Shown piece after piece: positions 6,407 through 14,816 of a stretch of DNA of 64,000 nucleotides (position 1 is its first letter; each line of letters opens with the position of its first letter). The translations under genes and the position numbers were made by a program. Source of the stretch: Bacteroidales bacterium (GTDB lineage Bacteria; Bacteroidota; Bacteroidia; Bacteroidales; Muribaculaceae); assembly GCA_015060975.1 (NCBI GenBank), contig SUXI01000008.1, positions 1 to 64,000 on the forward strand. Direction: 5' to 3'. The notes under the pieces were generated by a model. The model was not told the origin of the DNA and ran no database searches. It saw only the letters and a list, made by a program, of their open reading frames with translations.

Positions 6407-8614
6407 ATGATAACATCGCTAATTACAGATCTTGCGTTTATACTAATATTAGGTGCGGCTGTAACAATATTATTTAAATGGATAAAGCAACCGGTGGTAT
6501 TAGGATATATTGTGGCCGGATTTTTAGCAAGTCCTCATTTTGAGTATCTTCCATCGGTGAATACTGAGGAAAATATTGAGTTTTGGGCTCAGATAGGTAT
6601 TGTTGTATTGTTGTTTTCATTGGGGCTTGAATTTAGTTTCAAGAAGTTGATGAATGTTGGTGGCTCGGCAGTAGTAACGGCATTGATTATTGTGATAGGA
6701 ATGATGACCGGGGGATTTGCCATTGGGCATATATTGGGATTTTCTCATATAAATAGTTTGTTCCTTGGAGGAATGTTGTCAATGTCATCAACAACGATTA
6801 TTATAAAGGCGTTTACCGACATGAATTTAAGACAGAAAAAATTTGCGTCAATGGTATTTGCCGTGTTGATTGTAGAAGACCTTTTTGCAGTTTTGATGAT
6901 GGTAATTTTATCATCGATTGCAGTCAATAATAGTGTTGCCGGAGGCGAGATGCTTTATAGCGTGGGTAAACTTGCATTCTTCCTTATAATATGGTTTTTG
7001 GTGGGGGTATTTGTTCTGCCATCGGCATTTAATGCAGCTCGCAGATTTTTAAATAGTGAGACGTTGCTTGTTGTGGCAATGGGCTTGTGTTTGGGCATGG
7101 CGGTATTTTCGGTTTATTGTGGCTTCTCGTTGGCTCTTGGAGCATTTGTTATGGGCTCGATTCTTGCCGGCACAAGCTATGCCGAACGCATCGAACATGT
7201 GGTAGCTCCGGTTAAAGACCTTTTTGGTGCTGTATTTTTTATTTCGGTGGGAATGATGGTGCAACCACAAGTGATATTTGATTATTGGTCACCTATTCTC
7301 ATACTTTCGGCTACCGTGGTTGTGGGAATGATTTTGTTTGGCACATTCGGTATGCTTGTTACCGGACAAACTCTTAAAGTGGCAATGCAATCGGGATTTT
7401 CACTCACGCAAATAGGGGAGTTTGCATTTATTATCGCTTCCCTCGGTATGTCACTTGGGGTGTTGGACGCAACGATTTATCCTATTGTGGTGGCAGTGTC
7501 GGTAATAACAACCTTTACTACACCCTATTTTATAAAGATGGCAGATCCTGCATATAGATTTGTAGAAAGGATATTGCCTAAGCAACTTAATTTTTTGATT
7601 AATAGATATACGACTCAAGCATCGGGCGAAAGTGAAAATGCAAATTTGTGGACATCGTTGTTGAAACGATATTTATGGAGAGTTTTATTATATTCTATTG
7701 TTTTGATAGCCATTGTAGTTGTTTCTAATCACATTATGTTGCCATGGCTGGAAAAGATTATGCCTTCATGGTATAAATTTTTAGGAAGTATTATAGCCCT
7801 TAGTATAATGTCTCCATTTTTATTGGCTTTGTCATTACCTGTGTCAAAGAAGGTGGAGCGGCAAAGATTAAAACAAGCTAATGCTCATTTCGATGTTCCA
7901 TTAGTTGTGATGTCGATATTTAGGATTACGATAGCGGTTGCGTTTGTTGTATATATATTGACTTCAATCTATAGTTTAGTTATTGGGTTGTGTTTTGGAA
8001 TCGCAATTTTTATTTTGATGATAACGTTACTCTCAAAACGATTGGGAAAACGATTAAAAAGTATAGAAACAAAGTTTTTGGATAACTTGAATGAAAGGGA
8101 GTTGCGTCGTAGTGGCAAAAATAATGGTCTTGTCAGTGACCTGCATTTGGCGTTTATGCAAGTGGGATATGGATGTGAGTTTGTTGGAGAGCGTTTGATG
8201 GATTCTGATTTGCGAAAACGATATGGTGTAAATATTGCCAGTATTCAACGGGGAGCAAAGTCTATCCCTGTTCCAACAGGCGATATGCGCATTTTTCCCG
8301 GTGATGTGCTTGGCGTTATTGGAACCGATGAACAAATACAACGGTTGTTGCCGTTTGTGGAAGCATCAAATGAAGATGACGCATCGGTAGTGAATGCTCT
8401 TGATTTTAAACTCACAAATATTCAGCTTAGTGAAGACTCTCCGTTATTAGGAAAAACATCGGCATCGGCAAGTATTAGGAATAAATATGCTGCATTAGTG
8501 GTGGCAATTCAGCGCGGGACTGACTATCTTAAACCCAATGGTGAGGTGGTATTTCAACCTCAAGATATTGTGTGGCTTGTGGGCGATTCTAAAACAATAT
8601 CGCAACTCAAATAG
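6407..8614 (+). CDS. CPA2-family cation:proton antiporter with two TrkA-C domains
   Basis: A 735-aa protein. Residues about 1-380 form a Na+/H+-exchanger (KefB/CPA2) domain with about 12 helices, including the family motifs LGYIVAGF, SMSSTTIIIKAF and FISVGMM. A second hydrophobic block of four or five helices follows at about 425-560. Two TrkA-C/RCK_C domains then lie at about 585-655 and 665-735, each ending in a pattern such as FPGDVLGVIG or FQPQDIVWLVG. There is no TrkA-N nucleotide-binding domain between membrane and TrkA-C parts, unlike KefB/KefC. It likely exchanges K+ or Na+ for protons. Convergent with neuC; 39 bp separate the stops. Confidence 0.88.
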   Translation: MITSLITDLAFILILGAAVTILFKWIKQPVVLGYIVAGFLASPHFEYLPSVNTEENIEFWAQIGIVVLLFSLGLEFSFKKLMNVGGSAVVTALIIVIGMMTGGFAIGHILGFSHINSLFLGGMLSMSSTTIIIKAFTDMNLRQKKFASMVFAVLIVEDLFAVLMMVILSSIAVNNSVAGGEMLYSVGKLAFFLIIWFLVGVFVLPSAFNAARRFLNSETLLVVAMGLCLGMAVFSVYCGFSLALGAFVMGSILAGTSYAERIEHVVAPVKDLFGAVFFISVGMMVQPQVIFDYWSPILILSATVVVGMILFGTFGMLVTGQTLKVAMQSGFSLTQIGEFAFIIASLGMSLGVLDATIYPIVVAVSVITTFTTPYFIKMADPAYRFVERILPKQLNFLINRYTTQASGESENANLWTSLLKRYLWRVLLYSIVLIAIVVVSNHIMLPWLEKIMPSWYKFLGSIIALSIMSPFLLALSLPVSKKVERQRLKQANAHFDVPLVVMSIFRITIAVAFVVYILTSIYSLVIGLCFGIAIFILMITLLSKRLGKRLKSIETKFLDNLNERELRRSGKNNGLVSDLHLAFMQVGYGCEFVGERLMDSDLRKRYGVNIASIQRGAKSIPVPTGDMRIFPGDVLGVIGTDEQIQRLLPFVEASNEDDASVVNALDFKLTNIQLSEDSPLLGKTSASASIRNKYAALVVAIQRGTDYLKPNGEVVFQPQDIVWLVGDSKTISQLK

Positions 8615-8653
8615 TTACTTGAGCATTGAAACATAAATACAATGTGATATATG

Positions 8654-9793
8654 CTATTGTTTAATATTGTGGAATCGTTTATATTGATATTCCTCGAATG
8701 GAAATGAGAGAATGGCATCGCACATCTGTTTTAGGGTATCGGGTTGAGCATAAGGGTTAGGTGCCATACGCGCCATATTTCGAGTATCTTCGGATGTTAC
8801 ATTTTTTAGCCCTACAATTATATCTTCAATAGATGTGCCACAATGAATAACCGATTTGCCGGCTGTGCGTCCTTGTTGGCGGATGCCTATATTCAGTGTG
8901 GGAATACCGACCGATGGCACTTCAATTAATCCACTTGAAGAATTACCCACAACGGCAGTGACATAGCGAAGCGCAGATAAATATCTAATCCTCCCCAATG
9001 ATGGCACCACACACACACGTTGGGGATTGTTGTCGCGATATCTGTTGATGAGGTTAATCATAGGAGCCGAGTCTTCATCGTTGTTGGGTAGAGTGAATAG
9101 TATCTTATATTCGGGAATGGAGTCAAGAGCGGTGAGCAGATTTTGCATTTGTTCTGCAGGAGATAGCCTTTCGAGTGTAGCCGGATGTAGAGTAACCAAT
9201 AAACACTTGTCAGAAAATGTGAAATTAATTGATTGTTCTAAATCGTTGAGAGGCATAATATCAACATTGAGTGCATTATGCACGCCTATCGCACCGGTGT
9301 TTATCACTCGATTGGGTTCTTCTCCCATCTGAATCACACGTTGACGATATTCCTCGGTCTCGGTTAGATGCAAAGTGCTTAATTTGGTGATTGCATGGCG
9401 CATGGAGTCGTCAAAGGCTCCCTCTGAAATCTCTCCTCCGGCAATGTGAACAATTGGTATTTTGTTAAGTATAGCAGCGGTTGCAACCCCGAGCATTTCA
9501 AAACGGTCTCCTAAGATGATACAACAATCGAATTTGTTGCTTTTAAAAACATTGTTAAATCCTATAATAGTTTGTGCTGTAATCTCTGATGGAGAACCCG
9601 ATGTAGGAATATTGGCAGAAATTTCTAAACCATCAGCAATAATTTCTTTCCAAGTATATCCATATTCAGGTAAATAGTGCATATTTGTTGCTAAAACCGA
9701 GATTTCAGTATTGTTATATTTAGATAGTTCTTTAGCTAAAGGGGATAATAGCCCCCAATCGGCACGAGTTCCTGTTGCAATTGCTATCTTCAT
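8654..9793 (-). CDS. neuC: UDP-GlcNAc 2-epimerase, hydrolysing (NeuC/LegG type)
   Basis: A 379-aa GT-B-fold epimerase. It starts MKIAIATGTRADWGLL and carries CIILGDRFEMLGVATAA, IVHIAGGEISEGAFDDSMRHAI, HPATLE and VGNSSSGLIEVPS, all typical of the hydrolysing branch (NeuC/NnaA). These enzymes release ManNAc from UDP-GlcNAc, or the 2,4-diacetamido analogue from UDP-diNAc-bacillosamine when acting as LegG. The presence of a LegB-like gene in the same operon favours the LegG activity, but the sequence does not prove the substrate. It is the last gene of the operon and starts 6 bp after the neuB stop. Confidence 0.93.
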   Translation of the reverse strand: MKIAIATGTRADWGLLSPLAKELSKYNNTEISVLATNMHYLPEYGYTWKEIIADGLEISANIPTSGSPSEITAQTIIGFNNVFKSNKFDCCIILGDRFEMLGVATAAILNKIPIVHIAGGEISEGAFDDSMRHAITKLSTLHLTETEEYRQRVIQMGEEPNRVINTGAIGVHNALNVDIMPLNDLEQSINFTFSDKCLLVTLHPATLERLSPAEQMQNLLTALDSIPEYKILFTLPNNDEDSAPMINLINRYRDNNPQRVCVVPSLGRIRYLSALRYVTAVVGNSSSGLIEVPSVGIPTLNIGIRQQGRTAGKSVIHCGTSIEDIIVGLKNVTSEDTRNMARMAPNPYAQPDTLKQMCDAILSFPFEEYQYKRFHNIKQ

Positions 9794-9799
9794 TTCTTG

Positions 9800-10804
9800 T
9801 TAAATTTCAATTAATTCATCTTCCTTAAAGTCCTTTATTGCGGGAGTGCCAATAATGCAATCCCATTGCATGGGATTAATTCCATTTCCTGGACGTTTTA
9901 CAGTTATGTTTTTCTCTGATAGTATTTCGCCTTTTCTTATATTGCGTGCCGCTACAATGCTTTTGCGTGCTATTGCCATATTTTTTCGTTCCGATTCCGA
10001 TACTTGTTTAGTGCCTGAACCGAGCGCACATTCAATATGTCGAATCGCATCGACCATGGCTTTTAGCCGGTCAGGTTCAAGCGATGCTTTATGATCTGGT
10101 CCTGGTAGATTATTATCAAGCGTGAAATGTTTCTCAATTACAGTTGCACCTAATGCTACTGCCGCAATAGGGACTTCGATGCCACGAGTGTGGTCGCTAT
10201 ATCCTACCGGCACATTAAATCTATTGGCAATATCGTGCATGGCACGAAGATTTACATCGTCCCAAGGAGTGGGATATTCGGTATTGCAATGTAATAACGT
10301 AATGTTTTCAATTGAAGTGCCATTTGATGTGAGAACATTTAGGGCTGATTCAATATCCTCGTGGTTGCACATGCCGGTTGACATTATTACTTTGCCTTTT
10401 TTTTGAGCAATGCTGCGCAGATAAGGTAGGTTGGTAATTTCTCCCGAAGGGATTTTCCACAAGTCGAGGTTGAGCGAGTGAAGAAATTCAATGCTTTCAA
10501 GGTCGAAAGCTGTAGAGAGGAATTTTATACCGCATTTTTTACAATGCTCAATGAGTAGAAAATGGTCGTCGCACGATAGCTCAAGTTGTTGCAACATTTT
10601 TAGTTGCGAATCTTCGCCACCGGTATTAGCCTTTTGATAATCGGCTTTGGCGGCGTGTCGCGAAACGAGTTTTTCTGATTTAAACGTTTGGAATTTCACA
10701 TAATCCACACCGGCATCTGCTGCTTTTTCAATAAGTTGCAGAGCCATATCAATGTTACCATTGTGGTTCACGCCGGCCTCGGCTATGATAAGCGTTTTAC
10801 TCAT
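9800..10804 (-). CDS. neuB: N-acetylneuraminate/legionaminate synthase (NeuB/LegI type)
   Basis: A 334-aa enzyme that condenses phosphoenolpyruvate with ManNAc or its 2,4-diacetamido-6-deoxy analogue to form a nonulosonic acid. The TIM-barrel domain (about 1-265) carries AEAGVNHNG, FQTFKSEKLV, IPSGEI and GYSDHTRG. A C-terminal SAF/antifreeze-like domain (about 280-334) shows SIVAARNIRKGE and the RPGNGI motif. Whether the product is sialic or legionaminic acid cannot be told from the sequence. Its ATG overlaps the neuD-like stop by 4 bp (ATGA), so translation is coupled. Confidence 0.93.
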   Translation of the reverse strand: MSKTLIIAEAGVNHNGNIDMALQLIEKAADAGVDYVKFQTFKSEKLVSRHAAKADYQKANTGGEDSQLKMLQQLELSCDDHFLLIEHCKKCGIKFLSTAFDLESIEFLHSLNLDLWKIPSGEITNLPYLRSIAQKKGKVIMSTGMCNHEDIESALNVLTSNGTSIENITLLHCNTEYPTPWDDVNLRAMHDIANRFNVPVGYSDHTRGIEVPIAAVALGATVIEKHFTLDNNLPGPDHKASLEPDRLKAMVDAIRHIECALGSGTKQVSESERKNMAIARKSIVAARNIRKGEILSEKNITVKRPGNGINPMQWDCIIGTPAIKDFKEDELIEI

Positions 10805-11439
10805 TTTGCTTTAATTTTAAGAATAGCGGGGTTTCCTGAGTAGATACCTTTTACTCTGAATGATTTGCGCACCAACGAACCGGCACCAATAACGCAGCCG
10901 TCGCAGATTGATGTGCCGTTGGCCATCACCGATTGGCTGCCAAGGAATACATCATTGCCCACAATGCAACCGCCATTTACCATCGCTCCGGTTGAAATGT
11001 GGCAATAATTCCCAACGATGGCGTCATGCTCAATGTTGCTATGGGTGTTGATGATGCACCCGGTTCCTATTTTGGAATCGGCATTGACCATTGCAAAATG
11101 CATCACCACAGTTCCTTCGCCTATTGTGGCACGTTTTGAAACATAGGCTGTTGATGCAACAAGAGTGGCTAATTTGCCTCCGGCTTCTCTGACTTTGTCG
11201 TGTAAGCGTTTGCGCAATGAGGGGTCTTTTATGCTGCCTACGGTTACTATAAATGATGCAGAGCCGACATATTTGGGCATATCGTCATCGCAGCCTATCA
11301 CTTTGTAGCCGAGTATCTCATTGCCTATTTCCGATGGGTGGTCGAGAATGCCTATAATGTTGTAGCCACACGATTCAGCCACTTCGATAACCGATTTACA
11401 GTGGCCGCCACCCCCCACGAGAATCAGATTTTTATTCAT
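10801..11439 (-). CDS. neuD: NeuD/PglD-family sugar acetyltransferase
   Basis: A 212-aa protein with an N-terminal Rossmann-like part (LILVGGGGHCKSVIEVAE) and a left-handed beta-helix of hexapeptide repeats (about 90-205). The segment INTHSNIEHDAIVGNYCHIS contains the histidines used for catalysis in PglD. The family includes sialate O-acetyltransferases (NeuD) and 4-amino-sugar N-acetyltransferases (PglD, LegH). Beside LegB-, LegG- and LegI-like genes the N-acetylation of UDP-4-amino-6-deoxy-GlcNAc is the attractive role (inference). It starts 12 bp after the legB stop and overlaps neuB by 4 bp. Confidence 0.87.
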   Translation of the reverse strand: MNKNLILVGGGGHCKSVIEVAESCGYNIIGILDHPSEIGNEILGYKVIGCDDDMPKYVGSASFIVTVGSIKDPSLRKRLHDKVREAGGKLATLVASTAYVSKRATIGEGTVVMHFAMVNADSKIGTGCIINTHSNIEHDAIVGNYCHISTGAMVNGGCIVGNDVFLGSQSVMANGTSICDGCVIGAGSLVRKSFRVKGIYSGNPAILKIKAK

Positions 11440-11451
11440 GCCACAGGCAGT

Positions 11452-12438
11452 TTATACGTTATAAATATTTGACTTGTATTTTTTGAGGTTATCTTTGCAA
11501 GTGAACCATTTGATTGTTTCTTCAAGGCCTCGGCGAATGTCATATTCAGGTTCAAAACCTGTGAGACCTTTAATCTTGGTGTTGTCGCCCCATAGACGGA
11601 ACACTTCTGAGTTCTTTGGGCGAAGTCGTTGGGTATCCTCCACAAAATTTATCTCTTTGCCCATTATGTCGGCAATAAGGTTGAGGGTGTCGCGCATTGA
11701 TATTTCGTAGTTGCTACACACATTTACCTCTTGACCTATCGCCTCATCGCAATCGGCAAGTTGGATAAATCCGCGACAAGTATCTTTCACGAAGTTGAAA
11801 TCGCGAGTAGGTGTGAGGTCGCCGAGCTTTATCTCAGTGGCACCATTGGCAATTTGTGTGATAATCGTTGGGATGATCGCGCGTGCGCTTTGTCGAGGAC
11901 CGTATGTGTTGAACGGACGAACAATTACAACCGGCAACTCAAATGCGTTGTAGAAGCTCATCGCCATGGCGTCAGCACCGATTTTAGTGGCCGAGTAGGG
12001 CGATTGTGGTTGCTTGGGGTGCTTCTCGTCGATAGGCACATATTGAGCAGTGCCATATACCTCAGAGGTAGATGTTACAAGCACTCTGCGCACTCCGTTT
12101 TCTTTTGCTGCTTGACAGATGTTGAGCGTACCTTTCACGTTGGTATCGACATAACTGTCGGGGGCTATATATGAATAGGGTATCGCAATCAATGCCGCCA
12201 AATGGAAAATGGTATCAACATCGCGCGAAATGTGTTTGCAATAGTATGGGTCGCGCACATCACCGGTTACGACTTCGAGGTTGGGGTGATTGATGCCTTC
12301 GAGCCAACCCCAATTATTGAAGGAGTTGTATTGCGAAAGCGCACGCACTTTGTAACCCTCGTTGAGCAACATCTCAGTTAAATGTGAACCGATAAATCCG
12401 TCGGCTCCTGTTACAAGCATTATTTTATTTTTATCCAT
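11452..12438 (-). CDS. legB: NAD-dependent 4,6-dehydratase, LegB type
   Basis: A 328-aa extended short-chain dehydrogenase. The NAD site GADGFIGSHL is at about residues 10-19, the YSATK catalytic Tyr/Lys motif at about 145-152, and STSEVYGTA supplies the Ser/Thr. The stretch YNSFNNWGWLE is, in my knowledge, a mark of the LegB group, which makes the 4-keto-6-deoxy sugar nucleotide that starts legionaminic acid synthesis. General dTDP-glucose 4,6-dehydratase or UDP-glucuronate epimerase are weaker alternatives. It lies within the wzi-neuC run, 19 bp after the lipoprotein gene. Confidence 0.85.
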   Translation of the reverse strand: MDKNKIMLVTGADGFIGSHLTEMLLNEGYKVRALSQYNSFNNWGWLEGINHPNLEVVTGDVRDPYYCKHISRDVDTIFHLAALIAIPYSYIAPDSYVDTNVKGTLNICQAAKENGVRRVLVTSTSEVYGTAQYVPIDEKHPKQPQSPYSATKIGADAMAMSFYNAFELPVVIVRPFNTYGPRQSARAIIPTIITQIANGATEIKLGDLTPTRDFNFVKDTCRGFIQLADCDEAIGQEVNVCSNYEISMRDTLNLIADIMGKEINFVEDTQRLRPKNSEVFRLWGDNTKIKGLTGFEPEYDIRRGLEETIKWFTCKDNLKKYKSNIYNV

Positions 12439-12457
12439 ATAATTCGGTTATTGTTGA

Positions 12458-12925
12458 TTATAGCCATTTTTTTAATTTATAAATATAGCTGTCACCATTA
12501 CTATCATCAATGTAGCTTAATATCATCTCATTGCCATTTAATTTTTTAATGTCAAGTCTAATTTTTGTGGCTTTGGGCAAATGTGTTTCAAATAATGGAG
12601 AATATTTATCAGCCCCCACCGGATTATCATTATCAAAGTGTGTAAAGTCAAATATTATTTGGGACTCATCATTGGCGTATTCCCATGTTCCCCATGATTC
12701 AAACCTGTCATGTGTGGCGTCATTTGTTTTTATCATAGAGATTATTGAGGATTGAAATTTCCACAATATATTGTTTTGATAGTTTGTGTCGAGACTATTA
12801 TTAATGGTTATTGATTGTAGTTTCCATGTGCCAAACAACTCACCAATATCACCATTGTTATGAGTGCATGCGTTAAAAAATAATGCAAGACTTATTATTA
12901 AAAAGAAACGAGATATTGTTTTCAT
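12458..12925 (-). CDS. Lipocalin-like outer-membrane or periplasmic lipoprotein
   Basis: A 155-aa protein with a lipoprotein signal: hydrophobic FFLIISLALFF then the lipobox FNAC, with the acylated Cys at about residue 20. The mature part begins after a short Asn/Gly linker with LFGTWKLQSI and ends in beta strands, a shape typical of the small lipocalin-like lipoproteins of Bacteroidota. Its start overlaps the wzi stop by 4 bp (ATGA), so it is translated together with Wzi. I infer a helper role in surface glycan handling from position only. Confidence 0.7.
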   Translation of the reverse strand: MKTISRFFLIISLALFFNACTHNNGDIGELFGTWKLQSITINNSLDTNYQNNILWKFQSSIISMIKTNDATHDRFESWGTWEYANDESQIIFDFTHFDNDNPVGADKYSPLFETHLPKATKIRLDIKKLNGNEMILSYIDDSNGDSYIYKLKKWL

Positions 12926-14457
12926 TTTTTACCTATGTTAAAAAGTCCATTATAACTTACTGAAACTAAGGCACCAAAATTGTCGCCATACATAGTGCCT
13001 TTATCAAATGCGATTTGTAATTTGATGTCAAGACCATTTATTGAGGGAGTTTTATATTTTGCTTCCATCATCATTGATGTGTTTTCTACCGGAGTGGCTC
13101 GGGGAATTCGTCCGTCGCCCCATGCTTTTTTATAGCCCCCTAAAATGCGATAGTCAATAGCATCGCTTATGTTACCCATTAATCCAATATGAAAACCCCT
13201 TACGAGATTGTCAACAAACATTGGGTATCCGTCGGTGTTGTATATTGGTGATCGCATAAATGGCGAACCTATTGCCATGCCATAGTGAGCGTATGAATTG
13301 TAAAAAGCGTTGTTGTAATATTCATCTCCTCCGGTAGTTTGATCGGTGATAGTTGTGCCGGGAGAATCGCCTGGAGCCCAATGTAGAGGACCTGATTGGT
13401 TGGTGAAGTCGAGATATTCCACCACAACTCCATTGACCCATCCTTTGCGGGCACTTTTGTATTCAAGACCCCAAAGACCATCGAAGCCATTCATCTTACC
13501 TATGCCCGAGCCGTCTTCCCATGGCCATTGGAAATATGCTTTCAACTCATCGTTGTTTTTGAGGCGATATCGGGCCATGAAGTCCCAACTGCCAAGGTGG
13601 TTGCCGGCAACAAATCCCTCTTTGTCGCTTAGTTTAGGGATAAACATCTCAAACATATCGCCGAGATTGGCGGTTCGGTGGTCGGTATGATAGTTCACGC
13701 CATTGTGGTAATATTCGGTATAGCCGCCAAATTGCGCAGCTGCTTGCGCTCCGATTGTAACCGAGAAGCGTTCATCGGGTTTGGTGCGAAAATAGGCACG
13801 TTTATATGAATACCATGTGTCTTGCGAAATGTGGCTGTTGTAGTGGTTGAAGTGATTTCTCACCCAATCGTTATCTGTAACTTTGCCGTATGAGATCTCT
13901 CCACTTATTTGTACCCAACCATTAGTGAACGGAATGTCTTGAAAGTCAATAAATCCGGCTCGCAGCTCAGGAATAGGGCGGGAGTTGCCACTCTCAACCA
14001 AGTCTCCGCTTGTGAGACTATTGTTGAGCATTTTTGATGCGTGTTCCTTAAGCCCGGCAGTGAGGAATACACCACGATATTTAACCTCGCCATAAAATTG
14101 TTGAATCCATAAATTTGCGGGTTTTTCATTGTGGGGATAAAACGAAGATGTTGCTGGATCATATCGCATGTATTCTACGCCTGAACTTAGACCGGTTAAA
14201 AAGTCAAAGCCAAAGCCGTAGCTGAAACGCGTGTCGGTTTCTAATGTTTTCCATGCGCCGAGTCGTAATAATGCATTGTTGCTTTGAGTAACAATTCCAT
14301 GATTTAAAGATGAAATGTAATAGGGCGCAAAATCATTATTCCCGAGAGTCCCAACTATTATTGCATTATAGTTAACAGGAACTTCTGCCGACAATAAAAA
14401 AGCAGATATCATAGTTAATGAAACTGCAATACTTTTTAATTTGTGAGTTATTGCCAT
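12922..14457 (-). CDS. Capsule assembly Wzi-family outer-membrane barrel
   Basis: A 511-aa protein with a signal peptide (about 1-24, ending LLSAEVP) and alternating amphipathic strands rich in Tyr, Trp and Gly for the rest of its length. Wzi is an 18-stranded outer-membrane lectin that anchors capsular polysaccharide in Proteobacteria; Bacteroidota members of this family occur in surface polysaccharide loci. It heads the run ending with neuC and sits downstream of a long leader with its own promoter. I call the family from the overall pattern (AIIVGTLGNNDFAPYYISS, GVFLTAGLKEH, FRTKPDERFSVTIGAQAAAQFGG, GSWDFMARYRL). Confidence 0.8.
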   Translation of the reverse strand: MAITHKLKSIAVSLTMISAFLLSAEVPVNYNAIIVGTLGNNDFAPYYISSLNHGIVTQSNNALLRLGAWKTLETDTRFSYGFGFDFLTGLSSGVEYMRYDPATSSFYPHNEKPANLWIQQFYGEVKYRGVFLTAGLKEHASKMLNNSLTSGDLVESGNSRPIPELRAGFIDFQDIPFTNGWVQISGEISYGKVTDNDWVRNHFNHYNSHISQDTWYSYKRAYFRTKPDERFSVTIGAQAAAQFGGYTEYYHNGVNYHTDHRTANLGDMFEMFIPKLSDKEGFVAGNHLGSWDFMARYRLKNNDELKAYFQWPWEDGSGIGKMNGFDGLWGLEYKSARKGWVNGVVVEYLDFTNQSGPLHWAPGDSPGTTITDQTTGGDEYYNNAFYNSYAHYGMAIGSPFMRSPIYNTDGYPMFVDNLVRGFHIGLMGNISDAIDYRILGGYKKAWGDGRIPRATPVENTSMMMEAKYKTPSINGLDIKLQIAFDKGTMYGDNFGALVSVSYNGLFNIGKK

Positions 14458-14679
14458 GTATTTATGTTTTATATTTGAGTGTAAAGATAATAAATAAAAC
14501 TGTGAGCAACGTAATTTAAGAAATAAAAAAGATGATAATTAAAAATTACCATCTATTAATACTCTCTCTAATTATAATCATAAGTTGTTTACATTTCACA
14601 ATGTATTAATTAACATAAAAAATAAGTGAATTATAGTCAATCCAAATATCCATAAACAAAAGCTAGATTAAGACAAGAA
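14458..14679 (-). other. Long AT-rich leader upstream of wzi
   Basis: About 220 nt between the palindrome at the predicted start and the wzi ATG. I see a possible second, weaker -7 element TATCTTTA (14489-14482) without a good -33 element. There is no coding frame with family resemblance. Confidence 0.4.
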
Positions 14680-14703
14680 GTTATTAGGGGTTAACCTAAT
14701 AAC
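14680..14703 (-). promoter_or_regulatory. Perfect palindrome at the predicted wzi transcription start
   Basis: GTTATTAGG at 14680-14688 and CCTAATAAC at 14695-14703 are perfect 9-bp inverted arms around a 6-nt centre. The site begins 5 nt after the -7 element, exactly where the transcript should start, so it is an operator or a 5'-terminal hairpin. Confidence 0.6.
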
Positions 14704-14708
14704 AAGAA

Positions 14709-14740
14709 CAAAGGTATATCGTTAATCTTAAAAATCCAAT
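14709..14740 (-). promoter_or_regulatory. Promoter of the wzi - legB - neuDBC operon
   Basis: TACCTTTG (14716-14709 on the minus strand) is a perfect -7 element, with TTGG at 14739-14736 as -33 and a 19-nt spacer. It lies 252 bp upstream of the wzi start and 77 bp downstream of the flippase stop. Confidence 0.72.
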
Positions 14741-14816
14741 AATATTGGTCGTAAAAAATGTTAATAATGAGATTTTGTTTTGGCCCCGATTTTATAACCT
14801 CTTTATTTCTGCAATA

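Noticed and set aside
11731-12174. 147-aa plus-strand open frame
   Set aside because: Antisense shadow of legB with no family pattern.
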